From positions 45,225,821-45,289,820 of the forward strand of contig NC_082637.1 of the NCBI RefSeq assembly GCF_030936135.1: DNA of 64,000 nt, in the 5' to 3' direction. The translations under genes were made by a program, and so were the position numbers. This document shows positions 1-11,882 of the stretch, piece after piece; position 1 is the stretch's first letter, and each line of letters starts with the position of its first letter. This DNA is from Gavia stellata (taxonomy: Eukaryota > Chordata > Aves > Gaviiformes > Gaviidae). Below the pieces are notes generated by a model. That model ran no database searches and was not told the DNA's origin. It saw only the letters and a list, made by a program, of their open reading frames with translations.

Positions 1-783
1 GGGTTTGGGTGTTTTGTTTGTTTTACGTACTAAATTAGGTAAAAGATGTGTACAGTTTCAGGCAGAAATATTATCTCAGATCAGCTAGACACAGCAATCT
101 AAAATTCCAGTTCCCAGAATCCTGAAACAATTCTTTCTGTCTCATGTCTTAATTTCCATTTCATCTGAGGTTTAAGAATCCCAGTGTCAGAAAAATCACC
201 ACTGTTCTTCACTCCGCCCCCCAATTCATACGGGGAAATAAAGAGGCGGGGGTGGGGGGGAGTGCGCTCTGGATTTAATAGATTAAGGGGCTGGAGCGAT
301 GGATAAACCTGAAAATTACAACTTAGGAAACCAGATTTTAAAGCTTTTCAGACAGAGTAGGTAGGTCTAGCTATCTCCTAAAGAGAAAAAAAACCTTGAA
401 AGCATCTTTGAATTTTAGCACGCTGGCTGTCCAAGGCAGGCAACTAGTACTGACTACCTACAAACATCTGAAAACAAGTTGTTTCCTAGCCATCACTTTT
501 TAGAAAGGTCATTCCCTTCATCAGAAATTAATTATTCAAGTAGTGCTGTCAAAAAAGTAAAACCTAGCAATTTATTCTCATTAAAAATTTTCAACTTGTA
601 TAGTAGGGAATATCCTACTTTTATATAAAGAATTCTTAATGAAGGCAAGAAAAAAAAATGCAGTCTCTGTGACCAAGTAGCATTTGCTTCATAAAAAAAT
701 CCCAAACAATGACTTGTCAGGGACAGCAAAAATTATTTATCAGATAACAACCTTACACACTACTGAAAATATAATTCCTTTAC
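1..783 (-). other. GKAP1: GKAP1 intron following coding exon 1 (partial)
   Basis: AT-rich intronic sequence between the donor at 783 and the window edge. I see no exon, RNA gene or recognisable repeat in it. Confidence 0.7.
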
Positions 784-996
784 CTCATTGGCCTCACTCT
801 GCTGCTGTTCTTTCTTTTTTCTCCTTTTCTTTTTTTTTTTCTCATTTGTAGATGATCTTCCCCCGGAAGCCTGAGATTTACTGGCACCTTGGCCACTTCT
901 TCCTTTTCCAGGCTCCGAATCAGTATCGCTTTCAACTTGTAGTAAAGCAAAACGAGATGCAGTAGTAGGAACTGAACTGATTACAGTAGATGCCAT
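784..996 (-). CDS. GKAP1: GKAP1 first coding exon (gene continues left of window)
   Basis: This exon encodes the first 71 residues of G kinase-anchoring protein 1, a Golgi-associated protein that binds cGMP-dependent protein kinase I. The start is the ATG at 996; the frame upstream is open only through a GTG. The N-terminus [20 protein letters not shown] matches the family closely. It is followed by an acidic/serine stretch, then a lysine/arginine block and EQQQSEANE. The exon ends in phase 0 at the donor GTAAAG (783-778). A pyrimidine-rich acceptor ending CTAG places the exon start near 1048, leaving about 50 nt of 5' UTR in this exon. The rest of the gene lies beyond position 1. An 11-A run encodes part of the lysine block. 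Confidence 0.95.
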
Positions 997-1048
997 TGCC
1001 ACATCTGAAATTCAACTGAGCTGGCTTCTTTTTTAATTATGAGGTTTC
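997..1048 (-). other. GKAP1: GKAP1 5' UTR part of first coding exon
   Basis: This is the sequence between a TTTTTCTAG acceptor and the ATG at 996. The acceptor has a good pyrimidine tract, so at least one untranslated exon must lie upstream, most likely in the CpG island near 7-8 kb. Confidence 0.6.
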
Positions 1049-4000
1049 CTAGAAAAACAGCACAGAAGTAAGAATGAAAATCATGTTTGACCAAACAATC
1101 AATAATTCCTATCTGTTAGCTGCAGGACTAGTATTAAAAAAAAACCCCAAACTCAGTATTATTTCTTTATATTTTTACTAAGTTGTATTATCTTAAGTAT
1201 TCGAACAAGAACTACAAAAGGAAAGAATAATCTATAAAACAACAGTTACTTTAGGCTAATACATTTATTTCTGAGAGATTATATTTGATGGAAAAAAACA
1301 AGCAGAAGGCTCTAAAAGAAGTTGGCCTTCATGATCTGGAGGGGAAAAAGAAAAAAGAAAGGAAAAAAAAAAAGGATAGGAAAAAAAAGATCCAGGAATA
1401 GTGTAGTGCTCCAAAACTGTTTCAGATGCCTTCCTTGGAGCCTGACAAACATATGGTTTGAAAAAGAAAGCAAGTAGATATTATGATATGCAGGCTCCAG
1501 TTTTGGTTAAGCAGCCTTATTTGTTATTTTACAAGTACTACCATTTCATTCCCAAGCCACCGGAGATTCAACAAGCAGTTTTCTCCCCAGGAGGGTGAGT
1601 CCAGCATCATGGCTGGTACTCTTCAAACATTAGGCTCACCTGTTCTTACAGCACAACACAGAGGATGTATTGGGGGGAGGCTGAACTGGGAAACACACTT
1701 AAGCCTTCAGTTGGCCTCTGTAGCTATAACCAATGTGTATATCCCCATGACACAATTCCAAAGTACAAATCATTTATCTAGTGTAAAAGTTAAATGTTTG
1801 GCATAGGAATATTTGTCTAATTGCAAGTTTTCCATGCAAAGTTTAGTGAATTAGGAGAAGACTGAAAGTGATGTTATTTCATCAGTGATTATAGATTTCA
1901 TAGAAAACAGACATCTAGCTATGTTGATGTACTGTGACAGAGAGGTGCCGTGAAATAATACATACTTTTTGAAAGCACTGTTTGAAAGGAATCCTTACAG
2001 TTTGACAACTGTAAACATAAGATGTTGAACGTCTGCTTAGATGGTCTACAAATGTGTTCCTTGTTAACTACTATCACAGAAGAACATGAGAATCTACAGA
2101 AATTTCAAGAGCTTGCTTTTATCGCTAAATTCCAGACTCTCTCAAGGACAAAACTGTATAGGTGCTCTAAAGATGCTCAGACATATCAACAGGAAACAAT
2201 GCTATGTTACCAATGCTATGGTAAATGGTCACCATTGTGACCATTACCCAAAAGAATTATTGAAATGGAATAGAACATTTCATTCCTCAGAGGTGAAAGA
2301 GAACGAGCAAGTAAGCTAGTACTGTTCTGTTCAAGTTTACCGAAGACAGAGGTTACAGTGAACAGCATTCTTCTCATACAAAAGTTAGCCTACTCTATTT
2401 CTTTCAAAAAAGGAAAATGAAGCTGATCGTATCCTAAGAATAAAACAAACGTGACATCAAATTGTGAATCCGCCTGATGCTGATGTTCACTTTCTGATCA
2501 GACCACAACCATGGATCTAAAAAAACCCACATAAGTCACAGCTAAAACACCGTAAGTAATTAGTAATTGTTAAGATCTTTAAATGAATAAATAACAGGGT
2601 GAGTTTGGATTTTCCTGGTTTTAATACTCAATAACTCTATAGTTATCCTGCTTAGGAGCTTAGTTACAGGTGAGAGATGTTGTGCTATTACTACTTGAAC
2701 ATACAGTTAAGTTGAAACCTGAAAATCAGAGAAAAGATTAAAGATACATCTTCACAGAAAAATAGCACCAAAGGTAAGTGCTCAGTCATGCTGTAACATG
2801 AACTTGTAACACTGGATGGTGCTCTTGGCACTACACCAGAGTACAACAGTCTTAACACTGGAAGTTTATAAACTCTCTACTGTATTTGGCTTAAAAAAAA
2901 ATTACTGCACTGCAGGATGACTCTTCAGTCAAAAGCTTGGCACTTCTAGTCTCTGTCTACTTACTGTGATATATTTTGGTTTTCATATATAGATAAACAG
3001 CACAACACAGTCTTTTATTAAGTTGTCAGCTGCTAATGGTGTCAAATACTTCTTTGTCCCCAAACAATTTGAAAACATTTCATATTTTCAAGCTGCAGTG
3101 ATAACAACTAGATCCTTTGGAAATACAATTTAAGAGAAAACATCGTCAAGATGCAATTATTAGTCACTCTAGAACAACAGATAAGGAAAGATGAAAAGAG
3201 GTTGGACTTAGTTAGCCATAGCAGCTGAAGCTCTACATCACTATGAAATAAGGCTGCAAACTCCTCTCTCCCTTTTCAACAAATACAACAAAAATACAAC
3301 AGGTATACTTTTGCTGTCCAATGGTAGTTGGAATGCAATTATGTGCCCAGCTGACAAGCACATTAAGCAAGTACTACTCATGGAATTCTGCTGTTATAAT
3401 TCACTGAAATACTTCAGTGACAACATGAAATTAATTTATGGAAGTTTATTAGAGAATTAATTTGTTTTCACAGAACAGAAAAAAAATGGAAAGTAATGAG
3501 CTTGTAGAGGAAACTGCAAATAAATGAAAAATAATCTATAACCTCATGTAAGTCTAGAAAAGCTGTTAACATTGCTGACTCAGCAGGACATTTCAATACA
3601 GCTATTTATAATACAGCAGGATCTAATCATCCCACTTCTGCAACACTTAAGACAGATCCAGTGATTCACTGAGGCCTACCACCATGCCATGCTTCACGTT
3701 TTAATACCACACCTACAATTCTGACAGCCAAATTTTACCAAGTACCTGATATTTCAGTTCCAAGATTTTACACCACCCCCCCCAGGAAACCAATGGACTG
3801 ATCTCCAGCATAAATGCTTGCCACCCCTTGTACAAGATTTTTTTTCCTTTAACAGAAAATTATAATTTGTGTTGTTTTTATTATTATAGATATGAACAGC
3901 CTTAGCAAATTAAAGCATTGACATTCTTGAGCTTGAGGCTGTGCTTGAAGAGGCTTTTTGATCACACAAAAAAGCATTCAAATACCACAGAGTGTTTTGT

Positions 4001-6640
4001 AATTCCACAGATCAAAATAGGATCTGAAAAATCATTTAAACCTTTACAGTGCTTTCAAGAAGGAGTTTGACAGTCTGAGAAATGTTATGCATTTGTAACA
4101 GTCAGTTGGCCAAAGCGTATTTATCTAAATACAAGAAAATTCCTTTCCTTACAATATGGACTATAGCAATAATCTCCAAGATGAGTAAATGGAAGCAAAG
4201 CATGCTCGTGGCATCTACACAGCTCATTAATACAAGTGAGACCGCAAATTAAAAAAAGCCCAACAAACAAACATCAGTACTTAAGAGTTGTTTCCATGTG
4301 TGTCATACATTAGCGCTAGTCATACGCTTCTGAGATGACTTTCTGTAATGTACCAAGAAAGTAACTAATCCTCCACTTCTATGTTAATGGAAAGATCACT
4401 GGTAATGGACTTCAAAACTGCAACATCACTATCGCATCAATACTCAGGTGGCACCAATAAATGACCCAGTTTCAAAGCCTTCTGCTTTGCAAATCACTAG
4501 CAGACTATTAGTTCAACTGTCTCTTTAATCTATTTCAAACTGTAAAGTTTGTGAAAAGAGTTCCTACAACCAAAATGACATATTATTCCCATTCATATAT
4601 CATCAACATAAGATAAGCATGATACACCATATGATTTCAAGGCAACGTAAAAGCATTTGTTATAGCTAGCAAGTAGTGATTTTTTTGGTGCTCTCTTTCC
4701 TAGGTCATACTCTTCTATCAATCATGTCAGCCTACATGAACAGATTATTTTGGAATTTGATGCTAAATCAATAGATTATACCACGTTGGTCCCATTTATG
4801 AAACATATAATGTATTACTTTAACATGTCTGATACAGCACAAAGTGCTTACTCTGCCTCAAGTTCTTAGTGAACAAGGAGACATTTAGAAAGTTAAATTG
4901 TGACGTGACCAAAAAGGCATCTTTTTAACTTCAGTTCCCTGAAGTGTACTAAGTATTATTTCAGAGACATGAGATCAGTTGATGCCCTAAAAAGCTTCAG
5001 TCTCATTTTAGACATGATGTAACAAAGATTGCAGTAATGAAAGTAAGACAGTCATCTGGTGTTACCGTAACTTGAAATCCCTTTTGTAGAAGTTAGTTAC
5101 ATTTAGCCACATGTTGCAGGTGAATTAGCTTTTGAAACACTTAAGTTTTAAAAGCTCTACTGTAAACTGTCCAATATGTATACTTAGAAGACTTTAACAC
5201 ATATCCACAAGCTTATTTTGTTTGATCATCAGCAGCTTCCTGGCCTGCGTGCAGCTTTGCACATGTACATGAGTTACTGCTTAACTGGCAACTGTTCCAG
5301 CACCTCTGAGAAGTGAACAGTACATCACAGCTTCGGAACCTCTAGTCCTATGCTAGTAGTACGCCTTTAAGCATCTGCGAAATAACCACATAGCTTTAAA
5401 TGCGAGGCTTCACTATTTCAAGGAAAACATGCTGAAGAGCCAAAAATTACAACCCATTTCCTATTTAACCACTTTCATTGTCAAATAAGCTAATGAAGAA
5501 TTGGATTTTAGAAAACTTTGAAAATAGGGTGTTGTCATGCTAAAGCTTCTTCCTACATACAACCTACCTGTTTATACCACTAAAATACATATTTATGATA
5601 ATCTACCATCAAGATATGTTCTTAGCAAACACCTTAAGTATTGACTGACTTCAGTACTTGCTTATAAACCTGAAATAACACTAAAATACACAATATACAT
5701 TTGTCAAGGAAGGAACACATCCATTCCCTACTGGCACTGATCAACTTTCAAACCATCTGCCCATTACATATTGATCTTTGCCCGTTTATACATTTACCAC
5801 AGCAACCTCAATCTACTTTGCTCTATCAGCGCATTTACAGGAAGTTTTGTGCAGGAGGTCCTCCCAGTTGGACCGGCTCTCTCCTTTTCAATTGCTCTTG
5901 TTTCATGCCATCTGACCAAAAGCTATAAATCTGCATTAAACTGCTCTAAATCCTTAAAATTACTTAAAGTCAAGTCATCAACTTGTCATTGAGTTTCACA
6001 AGTAACTTTACAGCCAAAAAACCCCCTAAGCTGGTTCAGAAATCTGCTTGAGAGTTGCAGCACTGGCATACACAGCAGCAATAAACCCCTGGCAGGTAAA
6101 GGGCCTCGCACAGTTTGAAAGGGGAATATGGTGAATTTACTGCTGTGCTTTGGAAAAATTCATGTTTTTGAGGAAGATCGGGTTTTAAAACATTTTTCAA
6201 ACTCAGGATTAAAATGTAAAACCGACCAGGCAAGTCTGACTTCAGTTTGAGCACAGGATGCTGACTGACAGTGTAACCTCCCTTGCTTTTCTTCCCGTGA
6301 TTCCCTCCCCCCCGCCAAAAAAAAAAAGTTAAAAGGAAATTAGTTAAGTTTTAAAGTTAGGAACGTTTAGCTAAACACTTTGAAACTTCATGCTCAATTT
6401 ACTGTGCGAGTCTAACGCAACGGAAAATACTAGCTTTCTTAGATACCAATACGTATCAGTAACCTTAAAGAACGCGATATACCAGTGATCAGTAAATACT
6501 ATGTCCCAATGACGTTTTGGCTTGTAATTACCATCAGCATTTTTGCTGCAGCAGAATTATTTTCATTAACGCACCTCCCTCTTCAAAACGCACAACCAGA
6601 AGCAGCCAGCCCTTTTTGTGCCACCGAAGATAACGAGCAG
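1049..6640 (-). other. GKAP1: GKAP1 first intron
   Basis: About 5.6 kb of AT-rich sequence between the CpG-island promoter and the first coding exon. No coding homology, CR1 or LTR was recognised. The short open frames here lack homology and splice support. Confidence 0.6.
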
Positions 6641-8130
6641 GTAGAAAAAGTCGCTTTTGGGGAGAGGCGCCTGTATTCCCGAGTCGGGCAGACTCGCCCC
6701 CCCCCCCCCGCCCCCTTCCAGCACCGCGCGAGTTCGCCCGCGTTACACGGGGGGACGCGCAGCCCGACACGTTCACCGCGTACAGGAGGCCGGAGAGGAC
6801 GGCGGCTCCGTGCAGACGCCGAACAGCCAAGGCAGCGTGCGGGACGAGGCGCGGAAGTTAGACCGGGACAGCGCAGCGAGAGCGGCAGTGCGCCTCCCCG
6901 GCGCTCCGCGCTGCCCGGGCGGTTACAGCCGCCCCAGCCCTGCGGCCCCGCTGGCCGCGCGGAGCCGCCCGCCCCGGCCGCTCCCGCTCGACCGCCCCGC
7001 GGCCGACACCTGCCGCCGCGACGCCCTCCTGTGCCGGGGCGCCGCGCTCCCGACGGGGCCCGGCGAGGCTCACTCGGAAGAGGCCGCCAGGGGGCACGGC
7101 CCCCGGCCCGGGGTGGACGCCCTCCTTCCCCGCCGCCACAGGCCCACCGCGGGCAGCGCAGGGCGGCGCGGAGCCCCGACCGCCGCGGAAAGCGTTCAGC
7201 AGGTGGGAGCGGGGGCGGGCAGCGGCAGAGAGGCGAGCAGGGGGGCGGGCGAGCGGGCGCCCCCCGCGCGACACTCACTCGGGTCGCGGCGGCAGGTAGA
7301 GGCGCGCGGCCGCACCGCTGCCTCTGGGCGGGCGGTTGTAACTGGCCGCGGGGCGGCCGAGCCGGCGGGGGCGGGGCGGGGCGGGGCGGGCGCCGCGGCC
7401 GTAGCCGCAGCCGCAGCGCGCGCCGGGGGCCGCGAGTTTGTTTACGTCCCTCGCCCGCTGGTTGGCTGGGCGCTGGGGCGCGCGCGCTCGCTACGCTCCC
7501 GGCGCTGCGTCACAGAGGCGTTACGGCTGTAGCCCAGCGGCCGCCGGCCGATACGGACTCCGGCCGGGATCAAAACAACTGCGGGGCGCGGGGTGGGCCG
7601 CCTCCCCCTGGCCCCCGGGGCGGCCGGCGCTGCCCGCCATGCACCGCGGGAGCGCCGCCGCCGACCCCGGCGCCGCGTCGGAGGCCGAGGCGAGCCGGGA
7701 CGCCCCGTGCTGCTCAGGGGGCTGCGCGTAACCTCGGCGTCCGCCGGGGCGGAGCTGTGCTGCGGCCGTCGGTGCGCGGCCGCCCGCCCCCGCCGAGGCC
7801 GCTGTGGCGGGTGGAGGGCGCGCTCCTGCCGGCGGGGCTGGAGGGCCGGCAGCGCCCGGACCCGCCCGGGGGTGGCTGGCAAAGCAGGGAGGCGGGAAGG
7901 GCGGCCGCGGCGTTGGGAGCGGAGGGGCACGGCAGGAGGGCTGGCGGCAGAGCAACCGGGTGGGTGCCTCGGTTCCCCTTTGGCCCTCTCAAACCGCCGA
8001 ACATCCTACCTGTGCCGGCCGCGATGAAGTGCCAGCTCTCTGCTCGAGCTCCGCTGAAGTCCGGCCCTTCACGAGCGCCAGCGGCCAGCTGGGCCGCTCA
8101 CCTCCGGCAGGAAGCTCCAGCGGAGCAGAA
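6640..8130 (-). promoter_or_regulatory. GKAP1: CpG-island promoter of GKAP1
   Basis: A sharp rise in G+C with dense CpG dinucleotides, GGGGCGGGG-type Sp1 boxes (about 7365-7390) and a GC-rich stretch on both strands. It lies upstream of the GKAP1 start on the minus strand and downstream of KIF27, so it most likely drives GKAP1. Two minus-strand donors could end a 5' UTR exon: CACAG|GTAGG (exon end 8010) and CGGAG|GTGAGC (about 8102). A third, weaker CGA|GTGAGT lies near 7276. The exact transcription start cannot be chosen from sequence alone. Long open frames here in several phases are composition artefacts. Confidence 0.75.
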
Positions 8131-11030
8131 CTAACTGTTGGCGGTGGACACTGCTGAAGGTTTTTAACCAGGGGCAGATTACACCGCTGTGCTCTGTAAC
8201 CGTGGCATCCAGTCAGGCTAGGAAAAAAAAAACCGCTGTCCTGTCTTCGTTTCCATTGCTACTTTCAGCTAGTGCACTGTCCGTGTGTTGCGTGGTTACA
8301 GATCGTAGCATAAATAACCCAGGTTAACGAGGTTACCGTTTGCAGTATAACAAAGTTTGCTGTATTGTGCTGACTGCTCACTACGAGTAAAAATTATGTA
8401 GTATTAGAAATGCATAAAACATGCATTTGTTGAAGTCATGCCTTGCAAACAGCTTTTCTTACAAAATATTTTCAGATCCTTTGGAAGCCCTACATAGAGT
8501 AACTTGCTTAATCAGCACACTGATCTTGAAAATCAGAACTGACATGCTATTTATTGGCCATGCAATAGAGGTGCATTCAAGCTGGAACCATCAGAGCAGT
8601 CGGATTGAAAATTGCTTTGCCAGGATAAAAGGTCCCTCACCTCACACATGTAGTTGGAGTTTCAATACCTCTTAAATTTTACCTTTAAGTTGCTAAGAAT
8701 GAAACTTTGTTTTGGTATAGATGGAGCAAAACTTCCACTAACTTACTAAGAGCCAGATTTGCTTCTCAAAGGTGATGCAATCAGTATTTACACGAATCGG
8801 AGAACTTCTGCAAACTATTTTCATCGGATAGGTCCACTGTTAACGTGCAGTACTAAGCGAGGAGTCAGCAATGGGAAGGGCAAGAGTCTATTCTAGCAAT
8901 GCAGCAGCAATGCAGTGTTCAGATAATCGTAACAATTTAGATCATATGTAAAGTTAGTTTACATTCACAGTTACTAGCTAGACAACAGAACAGATTATAC
9001 ACATGGCTTTTTTTCGTAGTTAGTTTTAATAGGACATAGCAGGAGAAATAGCTGTTAATAAGTGAAATAATGGCATGGTGGATCACTGCAAATTAGCTCC
9101 ATATTGTTTTTACCCCCATACTGCACATCAGCTAAATGTCAACAAGGGCCGTAAATGCCAATGAATAACATCAAGGAAGTAAAACAAAGAAAGCGATAAT
9201 AAAAGCCTATCAGGTAAAGTCTTGGTTTAAATTAGTAGAAATAAGAGGAGCTACGTACTGTCTGAAAGAAGTAAAACCATTTTATTTGTTAGATCTATTA
9301 AGAGTTACATAAATGAGAACATAAATCACTGTTTACTTTTCTCTTCCCTAGGTGACTGCCTCACTGGCCTCTCTCATTGCTTTGCTTATGTTAGGTCCCT
9401 CTCATGGCCAACAATTCTCCCACTTCTCCAGAGATCACCAATGTATCTGATGTACTTACCTGCCTTAGCATTAGGTGACGTTGTAGTTATGCCTTGAAAT
9501 GGGTATGCGTGGCATACAGAATCCAGTGTTTGAACAACTACTTAACCTGCAGTGTCACAGCTACAGAAACCTCCAGAGCACCCACTGACATCTGCTAGTG
9601 ATTGAGTTGTACTTCCCTACATTTTCCCTTGCTTATTTTGCATCCATAAAGAACAGGTTTTTCGTTTTTGGAAGCTTCAAAAGAAGTGGAATTTATGTTT
9701 ATTTATAGTGTAGTACGAGGTGTATGATAATGCACAGTATTATCTTGAGAAGAAATGCCTTCAACAATTCCTTCACTTAATACGAGATGTAGTAAATAAG
9801 CACACATTTGAAACTGTATTTACTCATTTCCGTTTATTGCTTTTTGACTAGAACCATTAAGTGAATGATATACACACTAATATTAAACTTAACATTAGTT
9901 AAGGCTCAGTACTTCCATGACAGTAAAAACAGTCAAGCCCAATCCAATAACAATCAAGACAGACTCCAATCCTTACCTCACAATTCAGCTGAACAATAGG
10001 TAATAATTAGGGATAACTGTGAAAGATACAATCATTTGACATAGTAAGTGGTTTATCTATCTGATTAGAATGAAATCTTTTGCAGTCTACTCAGAAAGTT
10101 TTAAAATGTGCCACAAGACCATAGGTCCATTTATCGTGCTATTTATGAAGATAGCATCTTCATAAGGTAGACAGATTTGAAGTATGCTTGCAGTGTGGAA
10201 AAATGCAGCTCTTTTATACCTATAGCCACACGTGCGGTACACAAGACCTCGCCTCAACAATAGTAGAAAGCCAAAAATTCCTGTCCTAAGTACACCTAAT
10301 AATCTAAGACAACATTTTCAAACATGACCGGCTGAAGTCCACCACCAAAATAAAACTAACCTTACTTTCAGTACTGCTACTTCTTATGGAGGAGAGAGTT
10401 AACGGTTTGAAATGTTAATCTCATTTAAATGCAGACATTCTGGTCTCTGCCTTCAAGTTTGTGCAGCTGTTAAGCATACGGTTCTCAGTGACCACTGTCT
10501 CTTACAAAAAAGATTTGCTTTTCATCCTGAATGCATCACCGACAACAGTATAGCAGTAAACCAAAGGATATGTGTAGTCCTTGCTCTGAAGCAGATACGG
10601 AATCCAGAAGAATAATTTGTCTGTGAAAGGACATGACTAATTAGTACAAATAAAATAATATATTGGTCCATCTGGCTTACCTAGAGGATGCTGAATTTGG
10701 TCCTCTGTTTTTTTTCCATTTTAGTAGTACAGAAATAAATACCACACTTTGAGTTGCCAAGTGCAATTCTTTAAAAGCCAAGAAATAAAAACACAAAGGG
10801 AAATAAGCAATTCTCTCAATTTCATAAATAAGCCATAAAGAAGAAATAAAAGTAAGTAATTTGTGTTCCTTTTCAGGAACAAATTTATCTTTAGATACCA
10901 ATTTTGATCGCAAACATGGCTCGTATAAAATGTTTTCAGATAAAAAGCATAGAGAAGCCAGTCATTATCAATACTATGTGACAGTCTGGCAACTAAATTT
11001 TCTAACTATATATCCAAATAAATGAAATAG
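8131..11030. other. Intergenic region between GKAP1 promoter and KIF27 3' end
   Basis: AT-rich sequence with no supported gene, tRNA or recognised mobile element. Further minus-strand AATAAA motifs (for example at 9833-9838) mean a longer KIF27 3' UTR is possible. Confidence 0.5.
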
Positions 11031-11036
11031 TTTATT
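11031..11036 (-). terminator. KIF27: Candidate KIF27 polyadenylation signal
   Basis: AATAAA on the minus strand, about 385 nt after the KIF27 stop codon. It is the first canonical hexamer downstream. Others lie further on, so usage is uncertain. Confidence 0.45.
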
Positions 11037-11418
11037 ACTGTTTGTGACTCAAGAAAGTGAAGTACAGTATTATTCTAGGAAACCTAAGTTACACAAGTGC
11101 AGTGCACCTCACACTGCAATTTTTGAAAAACACTGATGTTTTTTGAAGTTACTGCAAAAAAACCCAAACCAATATAAATAATTTCTTCAATGTTAAAAGG
11201 CCTTTGAATGACAGTTCTTAGATACCATGTTAATTAAAATCCATCTCAGATTCAGTGAAACTGTGTGAGCATAACAGCTAATGACTTGACAGTGAGCAAT
11301 AAGAACTAAAGAACACTTACTCAATTATGCATTGTTGATACCTAACAAGACCATAAATAAAGAAATCTAATACAGTTGCTTCAATAGCAACAGCTATTAA
11401 AAATGCAACGAAGAGTAA

Positions 11419-11882
11419 CTATGTCTTAGTGACGCTAGACTTTTTGTCCATTTCGATGGAATCTGGAGCAACAAAACTGACACCAACTCCAAGGCTTGAG
11501 CGTCTCAAAGATAATTCAGAGGGAGGAATATGACGTAGCTCTCGGCGAGATAGTTTTACTGGAGTTACTCCTTGAAATTGTGTTACTGTTTCTCTTCTCT
11601 GGATGACAGAAGGTAGCTGAGGATGAGATTTTGAGGGCTGAGCTTCATCTGTTCCTGTTTTTTCATCACTAGTTCTCGACAAACATTCTTTGTTGCACAG
11701 GAATTCTGAAACATCTTCTCCAAGCTTGTATGTATTCTGTTGTGCTCTCAAAATACTTGTTCTGTCTGTTTCTTTTATTTTCCCTGGTCGACAATTGGTT
11801 TCAGGGTTAAGTGTCAACTTGAATTCTTCAGAAGCAACTTCTGCTTCATCTTGACTGGATGCCTTGTCACCAGCACTGTTAT
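11419..11882 (-). CDS. KIF27: KIF27 last coding exon
   Basis: Residues 1252-1405 and the stop codon. The middle of the tail is diverged and low-complexity. The end keeps the family signature [17 protein letters not shown] followed by [15 protein letters not shown]. Acceptor TTTCATTTTAG at 11883. The following CR1-bearing intron separates it from exon 17. Confidence 0.95.

Noticed and set aside
6485-8134. 549-codon plus-strand open frame and several others in the GKAP1 CpG island
   Set aside because: Arg/Pro/Gly/Ala-rich translations appear in nearly all frames of both strands, as expected from GC-rich sequence. There is no family match and no splice context.
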